Shown: one piece after another, positions 16,592 to 25,649 of the stretch | How the letters are laid out: every line of letters starts with the position of its first letter | Position numbering within the stretch: the first letter of the stretch is position 1 | Assembly: GCF_025685625.1 (NCBI RefSeq) | Contig: NZ_JAGSYI010000001.1 | Location: 2,275,147-2,339,146, forward strand | Source of the DNA: Acidicapsa acidisoli | GTDB lineage: Bacteria; Acidobacteriota; Terriglobia; Terriglobales; Acidobacteriaceae | Length of the DNA: 64,000 nucleotides | Direction: 5' to 3' | The notes under the pieces: generated by a model | Database searches by the model: none | Seen by the model: only the letters and a program-made list of their open reading frames with translations | Told to the model about the DNA's origin: nothing | Program-made: the position numbers and the translations under genes

Positions 16592-17605
16592 TTATTTGGT
16601 GCCGGGCGTGAACCTGCGAAGCACGAACTCCTGGAGAACGCCATTCGCCATGTCGGCTGCCACGTTCACAAAGAAAGTTCCGAAGACCAGCCCGGGGCCG
16701 CGATTCGACACGGGATAATACGTGTTTGCAATGGCGCCGGAGCCCAGGTAACCGCCCATGGAGGAATAGTTCGGTTGCCAGCGGCCGTTGTCTCCCTTGC
16801 ACCAGAACGGAGTGGTGAGTGCGTGGCGCAGCCGAGACTTGGTTGTGCCGGTTCCCTGGTAGAAGTAGCGCGGGTCCTGGTGCAGGAGAGAGGGCAGAAT
16901 TGCGCCGCCGATCATGATATCGGTCAGGCCATTCGCATAATTTGCGCCGAAACGCTGCCCGTATCCCTTCACACCCTGAACGTAGTTGGGAGTGCCCGCC
17001 GCTTGATCGATGCCAGCAATGAAAGCGGAGCCGGCAAAGGTGACCGGATTTATTGAGGTCTTGAAGGCGAGCCTGAACTTCAGTTTTGACGTGAGTGGGG
17101 CCGCGTTGGGATCGTAGACCACGTAGTAGTTTGGGATGAAGCCCAGCACGTGCTGTTTCTCTTCGATCTCGACCTGCTGGGTCGCAAGCTGCTCAGGAGA
17201 AACAGCGGCGACGGTGGTTTCGACAACTTCAATTTGCAGCGTGATGTCCCCGAGGTTAAGGAACTGGCCAGGTTTGAGGACGATGCTGGCAGAGGACCAG
17301 TTCGCAAAATCCTTTGCTCTGACGGTGATGTGATACGGTGTCGCCGGTTTCAGACGGTCAATCTTAAAGAAGCCGCTCTCATTCGACTCGACCGTCTGAC
17401 GATCGCCGGGAGAGGGGCCATCAAGGACCACCGTTGCGCCCGGAATCACGCTGTCATCAACCGCAACCACAGTCCCGATGATGGTTCCGGTCTGTGGCCC
17501 AGGCGCTAAGACGTTCTGTGTCAGTGCCGGAAGCGCGACCGACACGAGGATCAGAAGTGTGCCAAGCGATCGGTGAGTGCCCACGTCGAAGAGCGTCCTC
17601 CTCAC
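16592..17605 (-). CDS. Exported protein with carboxypeptidase-like regulatory domain (paralog A)
   Basis: 337 residues with an N-terminal signal peptide (SLGTLLILVSVALPALTQ). Residues of about 40-125 form a carboxypeptidase-regulatory-like beta-sandwich (GTIIGTVVAVDDSVIPGA, ESGFFKIDRLKPATPYHITV). The C-terminal half is a conserved domain seen again in the gene at 19035-20228: GFIPNYYVVYDP, RFGANYANG, LPSLLHQDPRYFYQGTGT and CKGDNGRWQPNYS. No enzyme motif is visible. The location is probably the outer membrane or periplasm. The start may be the GTG at 17605 or a downstream GTG that follows AGGAGG. Confidence 0.78.
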   Translation of the reverse strand: MRRTLFDVGTHRSLGTLLILVSVALPALTQNVLAPGPQTGTIIGTVVAVDDSVIPGATVVLDGPSPGDRQTVESNESGFFKIDRLKPATPYHITVRAKDFANWSSASIVLKPGQFLNLGDITLQIEVVETTVAAVSPEQLATQQVEIEEKQHVLGFIPNYYVVYDPNAAPLTSKLKFRLAFKTSINPVTFAGSAFIAGIDQAAGTPNYVQGVKGYGQRFGANYANGLTDIMIGGAILPSLLHQDPRYFYQGTGTTKSRLRHALTTPFWCKGDNGRWQPNYSSMGGYLGSGAIANTYYPVSNRGPGLVFGTFFVNVAADMANGVLQEFVLRRFTPGTK

Positions 17606-17792
17606 GCAACTTAAGACAGCGGAGAGTGGACGTTAGGTGCAAAAATTCGCTGGGAACGAGCGGTCACTGCCGCAAAATCTTAGTTTCTTTATCCGACGGC
17701 GGCGCCTGCCCAGCGCATTTTCCCGTTGGCGCGTTTTGCGGCAAGATTGCAGATACTCAATTCGGGAAGCATTCCACGTAAACTAGAGGCTT

Positions 17793-19028
17793 ATGGGTAG
17801 CGGGCTCATTCTTGGCATTGAATCCTCGTGTGATGAGACGGCCGCAGCGGTGGTCGAGCGCGGTGCGTGGACGCGCTCGTCAGTGGTGGCTTCTCAGATT
17901 GCGATGCATGCGCCTTATGGCGGAGTGGTGCCGGAACTGGCCAGCCGGGAGCATCTGCGCAATATTGTGCCGATTACCCGAGCTGCACTGACTGGGGCTG
18001 GCTGCGGTCTGGACGATCTGGAAGCGGTCGCAGTTACCAATGGACCGGGGCTGGCCGGGGCTCTGTTGGTGGGAATCACTTACGCGAAGGCGTTGGCTTT
18101 TGCGCGCGGGATTCCTCTGATTGCAGTCAATCATCTTGAGGGGCATATTCACGCCGTGCTGCTGGAGGACCGGCAGCGAAGGTTGGGCGGAACGAGTCTG
18201 GCGGGTTCGGAGGAAATGGGGTTGCCCATGCCGACGCTGGCGCTGGTTGTTTCCGGCGGGCATACGCATTTGTTTCTGGCGCGGCCTCCGGTCTCTGGAG
18301 CAGCTGAATTCGGTGCGTGGCAGTACTCGCTGATTGGCAGAACTCTGGATGATGCGGCTGGCGAGGCTTTTGACAAGGTTGCCAAGCTGCTGGGTCTGGG
18401 TTATCCGGGCGGACCGTGGATCGATCATCTGGCGCAGTTCGGCAACCCCAAAGCCGTGCCGTTTGGGTTTGCGCAGATCAAGACCAAGGCGCACCTGGAA
18501 GGCAAAGCACCGCGAACCAAGGGGGCGCGATCAGCGCCGATTGCCGATCTTGACCGGCATTTTCTGTTTTCCTTTTCAGGGATCAAGACGGCGGTGCTTC
18601 GCTATGTGGAGTTGCATGGGTTGCGCGAGAGCTGCGAAGTTCGGCGGCGGGCGCTGATGGCGATGAGCGAGTCCGGCCGGCATCCCACATGGCTGGATGC
18701 GCAGGGGCTGTGCGACCAGCAGACGCTGGACCTGATTGCGAGCTTTCAACATGCGGTGGTGGGTGATTTGTTGCGGAAGGCCTTCGCTGCGGCGGAGGCG
18801 GTGGGTGCGGCTTCGGTGCTGGTTACGGGTGGTGTCGCGGCTAACCGGGAGCTGCGGGTGAGATTTACGGCGGAGGCCGCGGAGCGAGGGCTGCCGGTGG
18901 CTTTCCCTACGCTGGCGCTTTCGACAGATAATGCGGCGATGATTGCGGCTGCGGCATGGCCGCGCTTTCTGGCAGGAGAGTTTGCGGGATGGGATCTGGA
19001 AGCCAATCCGCGGCTGGCCTTGGCATGA
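17793..19028 (+). CDS. tsaD: tRNA N6-adenosine threonylcarbamoyltransferase
   Basis: Transfers threonylcarbamoyl to A37 of ANN-decoding tRNAs, working with TsaB/TsaE/TsaC (not in this window). The ASKHA-fold motifs are intact: [15 protein letters not shown] (8-22), the metal-binding HLEGH at 114-118, VSGGHTHLF near 153-161, [14 protein letters not shown]-type phosphate loop near the C-terminus and the metal Asp in STDNAAM. At 411 residues it is about 75 longer than the usual 335-345; the extra residues sit near 127-148, 232-256 and 275-308. The ATG follows an AGAGGC site. It stands alone between two minus-strand paralogs. Confidence 0.95.
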   Translation: MGSGLILGIESSCDETAAAVVERGAWTRSSVVASQIAMHAPYGGVVPELASREHLRNIVPITRAALTGAGCGLDDLEAVAVTNGPGLAGALLVGITYAKALAFARGIPLIAVNHLEGHIHAVLLEDRQRRLGGTSLAGSEEMGLPMPTLALVVSGGHTHLFLARPPVSGAAEFGAWQYSLIGRTLDDAAGEAFDKVAKLLGLGYPGGPWIDHLAQFGNPKAVPFGFAQIKTKAHLEGKAPRTKGARSAPIADLDRHFLFSFSGIKTAVLRYVELHGLRESCEVRRRALMAMSESGRHPTWLDAQGLCDQQTLDLIASFQHAVVGDLLRKAFAAAEAVGAASVLVTGGVAANRELRVRFTAEAAERGLPVAFPTLALSTDNAAMIAAAAWPRFLAGEFAGWDLEANPRLALA

Positions 19029-19034
19029 GCGGTG

Positions 19035-20228
19035 TCAGGGTTTTGTGAGCTGGTAGTTGGGGAGCTTGGGGGTAAACCGGCGAACGAAAAATTCCTGAAA
19101 TATGTTCTGGGCGGCGCTTCCGGCGATGCCGAGGAGAGTCTCATCAATCGTGAGAGTGACTCCGTCGCGATCGCTGGCTGGGTAGTAGAGGTTGGAGATG
19201 CCGCCGGCTGCGAGGCTTCCGAGGATGCCGGAGTAATTCGGCTGCCACTGTCCGTTGTCGCCTTTACAAACGACGGAGTTGGCGATGGCGTAAAGGACGC
19301 GGGAGCGGACGGTCCCGGTGCCCTTGTAGAAATAGCGGGGGTCCTGCTTCAGGATCGAAGGAAGTATGGCGCTGCCAATCATGGTGCCGATGAAACTATC
19401 GGCGTAGTTGGCTCCAAATCGCTTGGCGTATCCCTGCGCACCCTGGCCATAACCGCTGAATCCGTTGTCGGCCTGCTCGACTCCGGCGAACGCGCCAGAG
19501 ATCGCAAATGTGAAGGGATCGATGGAGGATCTCCACGCGAGGTGGAATTTTTGCCGCGTGTTGAGCGGCGGGGCATCGGGCGCATAGACGACGTAGAAGT
19601 TGGGGATGACGCCGAAGACGCGCTGTTGTTCCTCTTCGTGGAGCTCTTCCTGGGCTACCTCGACCCTGGATGCAGTGACCTGAACTTCGCTGGTGGCGGT
19701 TGCGAAGGCTAATGCGATGGCTGGCGCCTGGTAGCTCTCGCCGGGGTGCAAAACCCCGGAAATGATCTGGGTGTTGAATCCTTGCGAGGAGACTGTGAGT
19801 TTGAACGAGCCTGGTGGGACGTTTGAGAACTGAAATTGTCCGTTGCTGTCGGATGTTGTTGTGTTCGCTGGAGTGGGACCAGGAACTGCCTGGGTCAGAG
19901 TGATTTGAACGCCTTGGTAAACGGCCCCATCGCGATCTGCGACGACACCGTGAATGCTACCTGTTTGGGCTTCATACGACTGGTTTGAGGGTGAAACCTG
20001 GGCTGAGGACTGGGATGCAGCTTGCGCTTCCGGGGCATCTGGAAGGTACAGGCTCGGGGCTGAGGTTGAGCTCTGCGACCACGCGAAAATGTTCGATCCG
20101 AGGAAACAAAGGACAAGCAGTAGGGCGGGGCGCGCCGGGCGTGACAGGCGGCGATTCCGCAGGGTCTGACTACGCAAGCCCCTCGCGCTGTTGTCCAGAG
20201 TTATCTTGTTTCCAACCGGTTGCCGCAT
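19035..20228 (-). CDS. Exported protein with carboxypeptidase-like regulatory domain (paralog B)
   Basis: 397 residues. A membrane-targeting hydrophobic stretch near 33-50 (ALLLVLCFLGSNIFAW) follows a basic N-terminus and probably acts as a signal peptide. A beta-sandwich regulatory domain spans about 90-180 (GSIHGVVADRDGAVYQGV, GQFQFSNVPPGSFKLTV). The C-terminal domain closely matches paralog A: GVIPNFYVVYAP, RFGANYADS, LPSILKQDPRYFYKGTGT, CKGDNGQWQPNYS. The stop lies 6 bp from that of tsaD on the other strand. Function unknown; such proteins are abundant in acidobacteria. Confidence 0.8.
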   Translation of the reverse strand: MRQPVGNKITLDNSARGLRSQTLRNRRLSRPARPALLLVLCFLGSNIFAWSQSSTSAPSLYLPDAPEAQAASQSSAQVSPSNQSYEAQTGSIHGVVADRDGAVYQGVQITLTQAVPGPTPANTTTSDSNGQFQFSNVPPGSFKLTVSSQGFNTQIISGVLHPGESYQAPAIALAFATATSEVQVTASRVEVAQEELHEEEQQRVFGVIPNFYVVYAPDAPPLNTRQKFHLAWRSSIDPFTFAISGAFAGVEQADNGFSGYGQGAQGYAKRFGANYADSFIGTMIGSAILPSILKQDPRYFYKGTGTVRSRVLYAIANSVVCKGDNGQWQPNYSGILGSLAAGGISNLYYPASDRDGVTLTIDETLLGIAGSAAQNIFQEFFVRRFTPKLPNYQLTKP

Positions 20229-20379
20229 TAAGCGCGGAGCCTTGGGGGTGTCATATTCAGAGAATAACCGCCAATAAAAAGGTCACTGTAGAGTTAGACG
20301 GAAATCGTAGCTTGCAGATGCAGGGGAATCCGCCAACTTTCAACAAGCTTTGATCTTTCTTTGACCTTAGGCGTGATGA

Positions 20380-23058
20380 TCAGGAGCAAAGATCCCGAAC
20401 GGCCGATTCGAGTTTGGCTGTCAACTCGGCGGGGTCGGTTGTTTCGTCTACTGGAATGATCTTGCCGATGCGGATTTCGAGCGAGCGCGAACGGAACCAG
20501 CGGGTCCGGTACATTTCATCGAGCCCGACAAGTGTGACTGGAAGTATGGGAATCTGCGCCTCCTGCCCGATTAGGCCGATTCCCTGGCGGAAGGGCCGCA
20601 TTTCGCCTTCGTGGTAGCGGGCGCCTTCAGGGAAGATGAGAACGGAATATCCTCGGTCCATGGCTTCGCCTGCGTGCTGAAAGCTCTTACGAAAGCCGTG
20701 CATGCGGGGCATTGGGAAGACATTGAAAAGCGCTGTGACGAGCCAGTATTGCGGTGGGGCGAGCAAGTTGAGCAGGAAGTTCCCCTGGTTGCGGCCGATC
20801 CGGTAGTCGAGCAGCATCTCGCCGGACATGGCGATGGCGACGCGTCGACGGAGCTTGCCGGGCAGTGCGTAAAGGACGAGTGCGCCATCGTATGCGCTGC
20901 GGTGGTTGGCGATGACGAGCAATGGGCCGTTTGGAATCTCGCCTGTCAGCCGAACGATGCGTGGAGCGCCGAGCAGCCATACGAGAGGCCGCATCAGGAG
21001 TTCCAGAAACACGCCGCGGATCATGGCAAAAGGCCAGCTTAACGGCCACTTCGGATAGAGCGGCTCGGAGGTAAGCGATTTCAGATCGTTGTCCGGGATG
21101 CCAGGTGCGCGGTTTTCCGGCGCTGGCGTATCCTCGGCTGGGACTGATCTGGTTTCGTGCACGGCTTGCGTATCTGCGACGACAGACGCTGTCCTGACCT
21201 GTGCAGGCATCTGCGTCGGCGTTTGCGGTAATTCAGGGGCGACTGCGCTTGAGACGATTGCTCGCAAATCGCCGAGCGTCTGGATGTTGGCTAGTGCGTC
21301 GTCGGGCAGTTCCCGGTCGAGGCGTTGTTCGAGGGCTGTCTGGAGCTGGACGCGGCCAAGACTGTCGAGGTGAAGATCTTCCGTGAGACGCAGGCTGTCG
21401 TCATCGGTTGCGGAGGGTTCACCGGTGACTTCAGCGATCAGGTCGAGGAGGAGGTCTTTTCCCGTTTGAGCCGAGTTCCGATCGGACTGTCGCTGGGTCC
21501 GGACTGACTGGGATGCCCATTCGGCGACTTTTCTTCGCAGGAGCTTTCCGGTGGAGGTGAACGGGAATTGCGGCTCGGGCCATTGGAGCGCCCGGCGAAT
21601 CTGCTGGAAATCGGCGAGCTCCCGGTTTGCGGCGAGCAGCGCGTCGTGAAGCTGTGCTTCATTCCCGGAAGACAGCACGACGGCGACCGGCTCGACGCCA
21701 TTCGAGGTTTCGAAGGGGATAACGACGCACTCCCGTATGCCCGGCTGCTTTTTCATGGCTGCTTCGAGATCGTCCGGATGCACATTCATGCCAGCGCCGG
21801 TGACGATCATGTCGCCTTTTCTGCCGAGGAAGCGAAGTTCGCCGCGTTCGTCGCGTTCGCCGAGGTCGCCGGTGGCGAGCCATTCTCCTTCCCGTTGACG
21901 CATGCCGCCGCCTTGCCACGTAGCCGTGGCCAGCATGTCGCCGCGCACGAGGATCTCTCCGTCTTCACTCAGGCGCACCTCGCGCCCTGGGAGGGTCTTG
22001 CCGATAGAGCCCTGGGAGATCTTGAAGGGGTAATTCAGGGTCACGAGCGCAGTGGTTTCGGTCATGCCGTAGCCCTGGATCAGGCCAATACCCATCTTGT
22101 GCCAGAACGTTTCGAGCTCGAGAGGTACGGCGGCCCCCCCGGAGATGACTGCCCAGAACTTCCATCCGAAGGCCTGACGGACTCTGCGAAAGCGCCACCA
22201 TCGCCTCAACCGTGAAGACTCGGGGCCCTGCTCCATCTGCTCCGCGAGGCCTTCGAAGCGCTTAAGGAGATGTGTCCGCAGCAACTGAAGTACGCGCGGT
22301 ACGGCGACAAGAACGGAAATGCGCTCGTGGCGGATGAGTTCGGTTAGACGTCGCGCTTCGACCTGATCGGTGAAGTGTATCTCGCCGGGCAGCAGCGGAG
22401 GGAGCCATAAACCCATGAACTGTCCGAAGACATGGCTCAGCGGCAAGGTATGGAGAAAGCGGATGGGATGAACCAGGCGTTCGAGGAAGCGAAACTTTGC
22501 CATCTCGCGCTCGATGGGGCTGGAGCTGGCAAGGACATTGGCGTGGGTGTGGACGATTCCCTTGGGTTCAGAGGTGGTGCCGGAGGTGAAGACGATCTGA
22601 AAGGGGGTTTGGGCGGTGACGGATTCGCTGACTGCGAAGTTTGGCTCCTGAGGCAGATGATCGCCGAGTTTGGAGAGCTCAATGTGCGGGAGATTGTCGA
22701 TGTTCGGGATAGCGCGGAGCAGATTGCGGTCGCCGATGATGAGTTTGGGGGCGACGTCCTTGACTACACGGGCGGAAAAGTCAGCGGAGCCGGCAGCATC
22801 GAGCGGTACGGCGATGACGGCGCGGAGCAGGCAGCCAAAGAACGCGGCCATCCACTCGGCCGAGTTTGCGCCCCAGATAACGACGCGCTCACCGGGGACC
22901 ATGCCGAGGCGGTCGAGCTCAGCGGCGAAACGGCCTGCAAGCAGGGCTAATTCGCCGTAGGTGGTGCGGTAACGCCGGATTCCACGGTGAGCGACCACGG
23001 CTGTCTCGGCAGCGTGGCGGCGGAAGTCCTCGACCAAGCTGGCGAGATGAGTGCGCAC
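20380..23058 (-). CDS. Three-domain fusion: AMP-dependent acyl ligase, acyl carrier domain, PlsC acyltransferase
   Basis: 892 residues. The first 500 or so are an adenylate-forming ligase: IVFTSGTTSEPKGIVHTHAN, QGYGMTETTALV, LATGDLGERDERGELRFLGRKGDMI. A linker leads to an acyl carrier domain with the phosphopantetheine site DLHLDSLGRVQLQ. After a Pro-rich linker comes a PlsC-type glycerolipid acyltransferase with the HX4D motif NHRSAYD and FPEGARYHEGEMRPF. This suggests activation of a fatty acid, loading onto the built-in carrier and transfer to a (lyso)phospholipid, as in Aas but with domains in the opposite order and an internal carrier. It is probably attached to the inner membrane face. 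Start GTG; site weak. Confidence 0.86.
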   Translation of the reverse strand: MRTHLASLVEDFRRHAAETAVVAHRGIRRYRTTYGELALLAGRFAAELDRLGMVPGERVVIWGANSAEWMAAFFGCLLRAVIAVPLDAAGSADFSARVVKDVAPKLIIGDRNLLRAIPNIDNLPHIELSKLGDHLPQEPNFAVSESVTAQTPFQIVFTSGTTSEPKGIVHTHANVLASSSPIEREMAKFRFLERLVHPIRFLHTLPLSHVFGQFMGLWLPPLLPGEIHFTDQVEARRLTELIRHERISVLVAVPRVLQLLRTHLLKRFEGLAEQMEQGPESSRLRRWWRFRRVRQAFGWKFWAVISGGAAVPLELETFWHKMGIGLIQGYGMTETTALVTLNYPFKISQGSIGKTLPGREVRLSEDGEILVRGDMLATATWQGGGMRQREGEWLATGDLGERDERGELRFLGRKGDMIVTGAGMNVHPDDLEAAMKKQPGIRECVVIPFETSNGVEPVAVVLSSGNEAQLHDALLAANRELADFQQIRRALQWPEPQFPFTSTGKLLRRKVAEWASQSVRTQRQSDRNSAQTGKDLLLDLIAEVTGEPSATDDDSLRLTEDLHLDSLGRVQLQTALEQRLDRELPDDALANIQTLGDLRAIVSSAVAPELPQTPTQMPAQVRTASVVADTQAVHETRSVPAEDTPAPENRAPGIPDNDLKSLTSEPLYPKWPLSWPFAMIRGVFLELLMRPLVWLLGAPRIVRLTGEIPNGPLLVIANHRSAYDGALVLYALPGKLRRRVAIAMSGEMLLDYRIGRNQGNFLLNLLAPPQYWLVTALFNVFPMPRMHGFRKSFQHAGEAMDRGYSVLIFPEGARYHEGEMRPFRQGIGLIGQEAQIPILPVTLVGLDEMYRTRWFRSRSLEIRIGKIIPVDETTDPAELTAKLESAVRDLCS

Positions 23059-23184
23059 ATTAGCATCATATCTTCGGCAATTGGGGTAATCTCATCGGTA
23101 CGATCCCGAATCCTGCGCTGATACAATCGAAAAGGCTTAAACTGCGGGGATTCTGACCGTAGCCTCAAGCAAGACTCAAGACAC

Positions 23185-24687
23185 ATGCCTCTTCGCCTCT
23201 ACAACACCCTCAGCGGACAATTGGACGAGCTGACTCCCTCCGACGGCAAGGAATTGCGGATGTATGCGTGCGGGCCGACGGTATACGACTACGGGCACAT
23301 CGGCAATTTCCGGACTTTTCTGCAGATTGACGTCCTGCGGCGGTTCCTGCGTTTGCAAGGGACTCGCATCCGCCATGTGATGAACATTACGGATGTGGAC
23401 GACAAGATTATTCGCAATGCAGCCGCGGCAGGAGTGCCGATTGGCGAGTACACCCCGTTGTACGAAAGGGCGTTTCTGGATGATCTGGCGTCCCTGCGGA
23501 TCGAGCAGCCCGAGATTTTTGCACGGGCTACGGAGCACATTCCGGAGATGGTTGATCTCGTTGAGCGGCTGGCGGCGGTCGGCGCAGCATACCGGACGGG
23601 CGATGGCGCTGGGGACGGGACCGATCACGGATCGTGGTATTTCCGGCTGGCGGCGTTTCCGACGTACGGCAAGCTGAGTAAGAAGGATCTGGAAGGGATT
23701 ACGGACGGAGCTCGCGTGGATGTCGACGAGTACGAAAAAGACTCGGCGCGCGACTTTGCCTTGTGGAAGGCTACGAAGCCGGGCGAGACAAGCTGGGAGA
23801 CGGTGATTGGCACTGGGCGTCCGGGCTGGCATTTGGAGTGCTCAGCGATGGCGATGAAGTATCTGGGTGAGAGCTTCGATCTGCATGCCGGTGGCGAAGA
23901 TCTGATGTTTCCTCACCATGAGAACGAGATTGCGCAGTCTGAATCGGTGACGCGCAAGCCATTGGCGCGGCACTGGATGCATGTGCGTTTTCTGCTGGTG
24001 GACGGGCGCAAGATGTCGAAGTCGGAGGGGAATTTCTACACGCTCCGAGACTTGCTTTTGAAGGGATACAAGGCTTCGGCGATTCGAATGGCGCTGGTTT
24101 CTGTGCCGTATCGGCACCAGCTCAATTTTACGTTTGAGGGGCTGACCGAAGCCACCAATGCCATTGATCGGCTGCGAACCTTTGTTGCGCGTCTCAAGAA
24201 AGCTTCGCTGTCTGAAGGGACGACCGTGGCGCTGCAGGAGGCGGCGGACCGGGCGGAAGCTGGCTATTTCGCTGCACTCGAAAATGATCTGAATACGGCA
24301 GAGGCGCGAGCGCCGATTTTCGACCTGGTGCGGATGATGAATTCGGCGCTTGATTTGGGGACTGTTCTGGCTGGAGACCGGGAGCGGGTGTTGGCGGTGC
24401 TCGAGAAGTTTGACGCGGTCTTTGCTGTGATCGCCGATCAAGACGCGGAGCCGACGCGCGCGGCGCTGGCCTGGGCGGAGAGCCAGGGACTGCTGGATAA
24501 GGTTGCTCCGGAAGTGCTGGTGCAGCAGGGTCTGACTGATGCGGATATCGAGGCGCTGATTGCGGAACGGAATACGGCGCGAAAGCAGCGGAATTTCCGG
24601 CGGTCAGATGAGATTCGGGACGAACTGGCGGCCAAGGGTGTAATCATTGAGGACGCCAAAGACGGCGTCCGCTGGAAGCGGAAGTAG
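23185..24687 (+). CDS. cysS: Cysteinyl-tRNA synthetase
   Basis: Charges tRNA-Cys. The 500-residue class I enzyme has CGPTVYDYGHIGNFR, with zinc ligand Cys29 and HIGN at 38-41. The second zinc site is in GWHLECSAM and HHENEIAQSE, and the KMSKS loop is at 276-280. The C-terminal helical domain carries RNTARKQRNFRRSDEIRDELAAKGVIIEDAKDGVRW, the anticodon-recognition tail. The ATG at 23185 begins MPLRLYNTLSG, the standard start. No T-box or other leader element is visible upstream. Confidence 0.97.
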   Translation: MPLRLYNTLSGQLDELTPSDGKELRMYACGPTVYDYGHIGNFRTFLQIDVLRRFLRLQGTRIRHVMNITDVDDKIIRNAAAAGVPIGEYTPLYERAFLDDLASLRIEQPEIFARATEHIPEMVDLVERLAAVGAAYRTGDGAGDGTDHGSWYFRLAAFPTYGKLSKKDLEGITDGARVDVDEYEKDSARDFALWKATKPGETSWETVIGTGRPGWHLECSAMAMKYLGESFDLHAGGEDLMFPHHENEIAQSESVTRKPLARHWMHVRFLLVDGRKMSKSEGNFYTLRDLLLKGYKASAIRMALVSVPYRHQLNFTFEGLTEATNAIDRLRTFVARLKKASLSEGTTVALQEAADRAEAGYFAALENDLNTAEARAPIFDLVRMMNSALDLGTVLAGDRERVLAVLEKFDAVFAVIADQDAEPTRAALAWAESQGLLDKVAPEVLVQQGLTDADIEALIAERNTARKQRNFRRSDEIRDELAAKGVIIEDAKDGVRWKRK

Positions 24688-24710
24688 CAGGACGAGTATG
24701 GGGGCATGGA

Positions 24711-25256
24711 ATGGAAGCCAACGAAGCAGGGGAGTTGCAGGAACACGCCGAGCACGGCGCACACGAGCCTTCGATGCGGCCAGTGGCCTTCACGATGAGT
24801 GTGTTGGCTGTGCTGGTGGCCATCACCACGGTGCTGGGGCATCGGACGCACACAGAGGCTGTGTTGACTCAAAACCAGGCGACGGACCAGTGGAATCTTT
24901 ATCAGGCGAAGAAGATCCGGTCGAGCGATACGGCGCTGGCTGCCGATCTGCTTTCGGTGATCGCCCCTACAGACGCCAAGGCGGCGCAAAAGATCGCGAA
25001 GAGCTACGCCGACCACCAAGCGAAATGGACAGACGATTTGAAGGAAGAGCAGGAGAAGGCCGAGGCGCTGGAGACGAAGGTGGAACACGCCGAAGCCAAG
25101 GCAGACCGCTTTGATTTGGGCGAGGCGCTGCTGGAGATTGCTCTGGTGACTGCGTCGATTACTCTGTTGACGCGCAACCGTGCCTATTGGCTCCTTGGGC
25201 TGATTTTTGGCGCCGCTGGAGTTATTTCGTCCGCTTCTGTATTGTTGCTGAAATAG
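24711..25256 (+). CDS. DUF4337 family membrane protein
   Basis: 181 residues. An acidic N-terminus rich in Glu and His (about 1-22) is followed by a transmembrane helix (MSVLAVLVAITTVLG, about 29-43). A long, charged, probably coiled-coil soluble segment runs from 50 to 135, with KSYADHQAKW and EEQEKAEALETKVEHAEAKADRFD. Two helices at the C-terminus (LLEIALVTASITLL, WLLGLIFGAAGVISSASVLLL) close it. This is the layout of the DUF4337 family, whose function is unknown. It follows cysS by 23 bp on the same strand. Confidence 0.78.
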   Translation: MEANEAGELQEHAEHGAHEPSMRPVAFTMSVLAVLVAITTVLGHRTHTEAVLTQNQATDQWNLYQAKKIRSSDTALAADLLSVIAPTDAKAAQKIAKSYADHQAKWTDDLKEEQEKAEALETKVEHAEAKADRFDLGEALLEIALVTASITLLTRNRAYWLLGLIFGAAGVISSASVLLLK

Positions 25257-25649
25257 ATATCGTATTTTTTCTTGCCTGAGCGCTCTCCATTCGTAAGGAT
25301 GGAATTAGAAGTGCTACCGCTTTTCGGTCGCGACGTGCTATGCTCACGCCATCTGGACTTCATTCAGAGGGCTCAATGCACACGTATTTTTGCCATGGTC
25401 GACTCGCGACCCCTGCCAGGAAACGCTGGAGCAGGTTGAGGGCGCGTGCGATAGGACCACGGCGGCATCTGCGTGTGCTGCCAAGCCGGACCAGGCCGAG
25501 CCTTTACGCCGGCGACTAGTTTGCTGGCTCCTTCATCGTCTACTTTATCCAATCCATTTCCGCGCTATTGCTTTCCTGACTCCTGAGAGCTGGGAGTGGC
25601 GGGATTTCTACATATTGCTGAAGCTCATTTCTTTTAAGGAGATTTTGCT
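25257..25649. other. 393-bp leader without a supported gene
   Basis: No convincing coding frame: the one 100-codon frame here overlaps the aminotransferase start out of frame and is not protein-like. The stretch is long for a leader and contains local inverted segments, but I could match it to no known RNA family. A good ribosome-binding site (AAGGAG) ends it. Confidence 0.4.
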
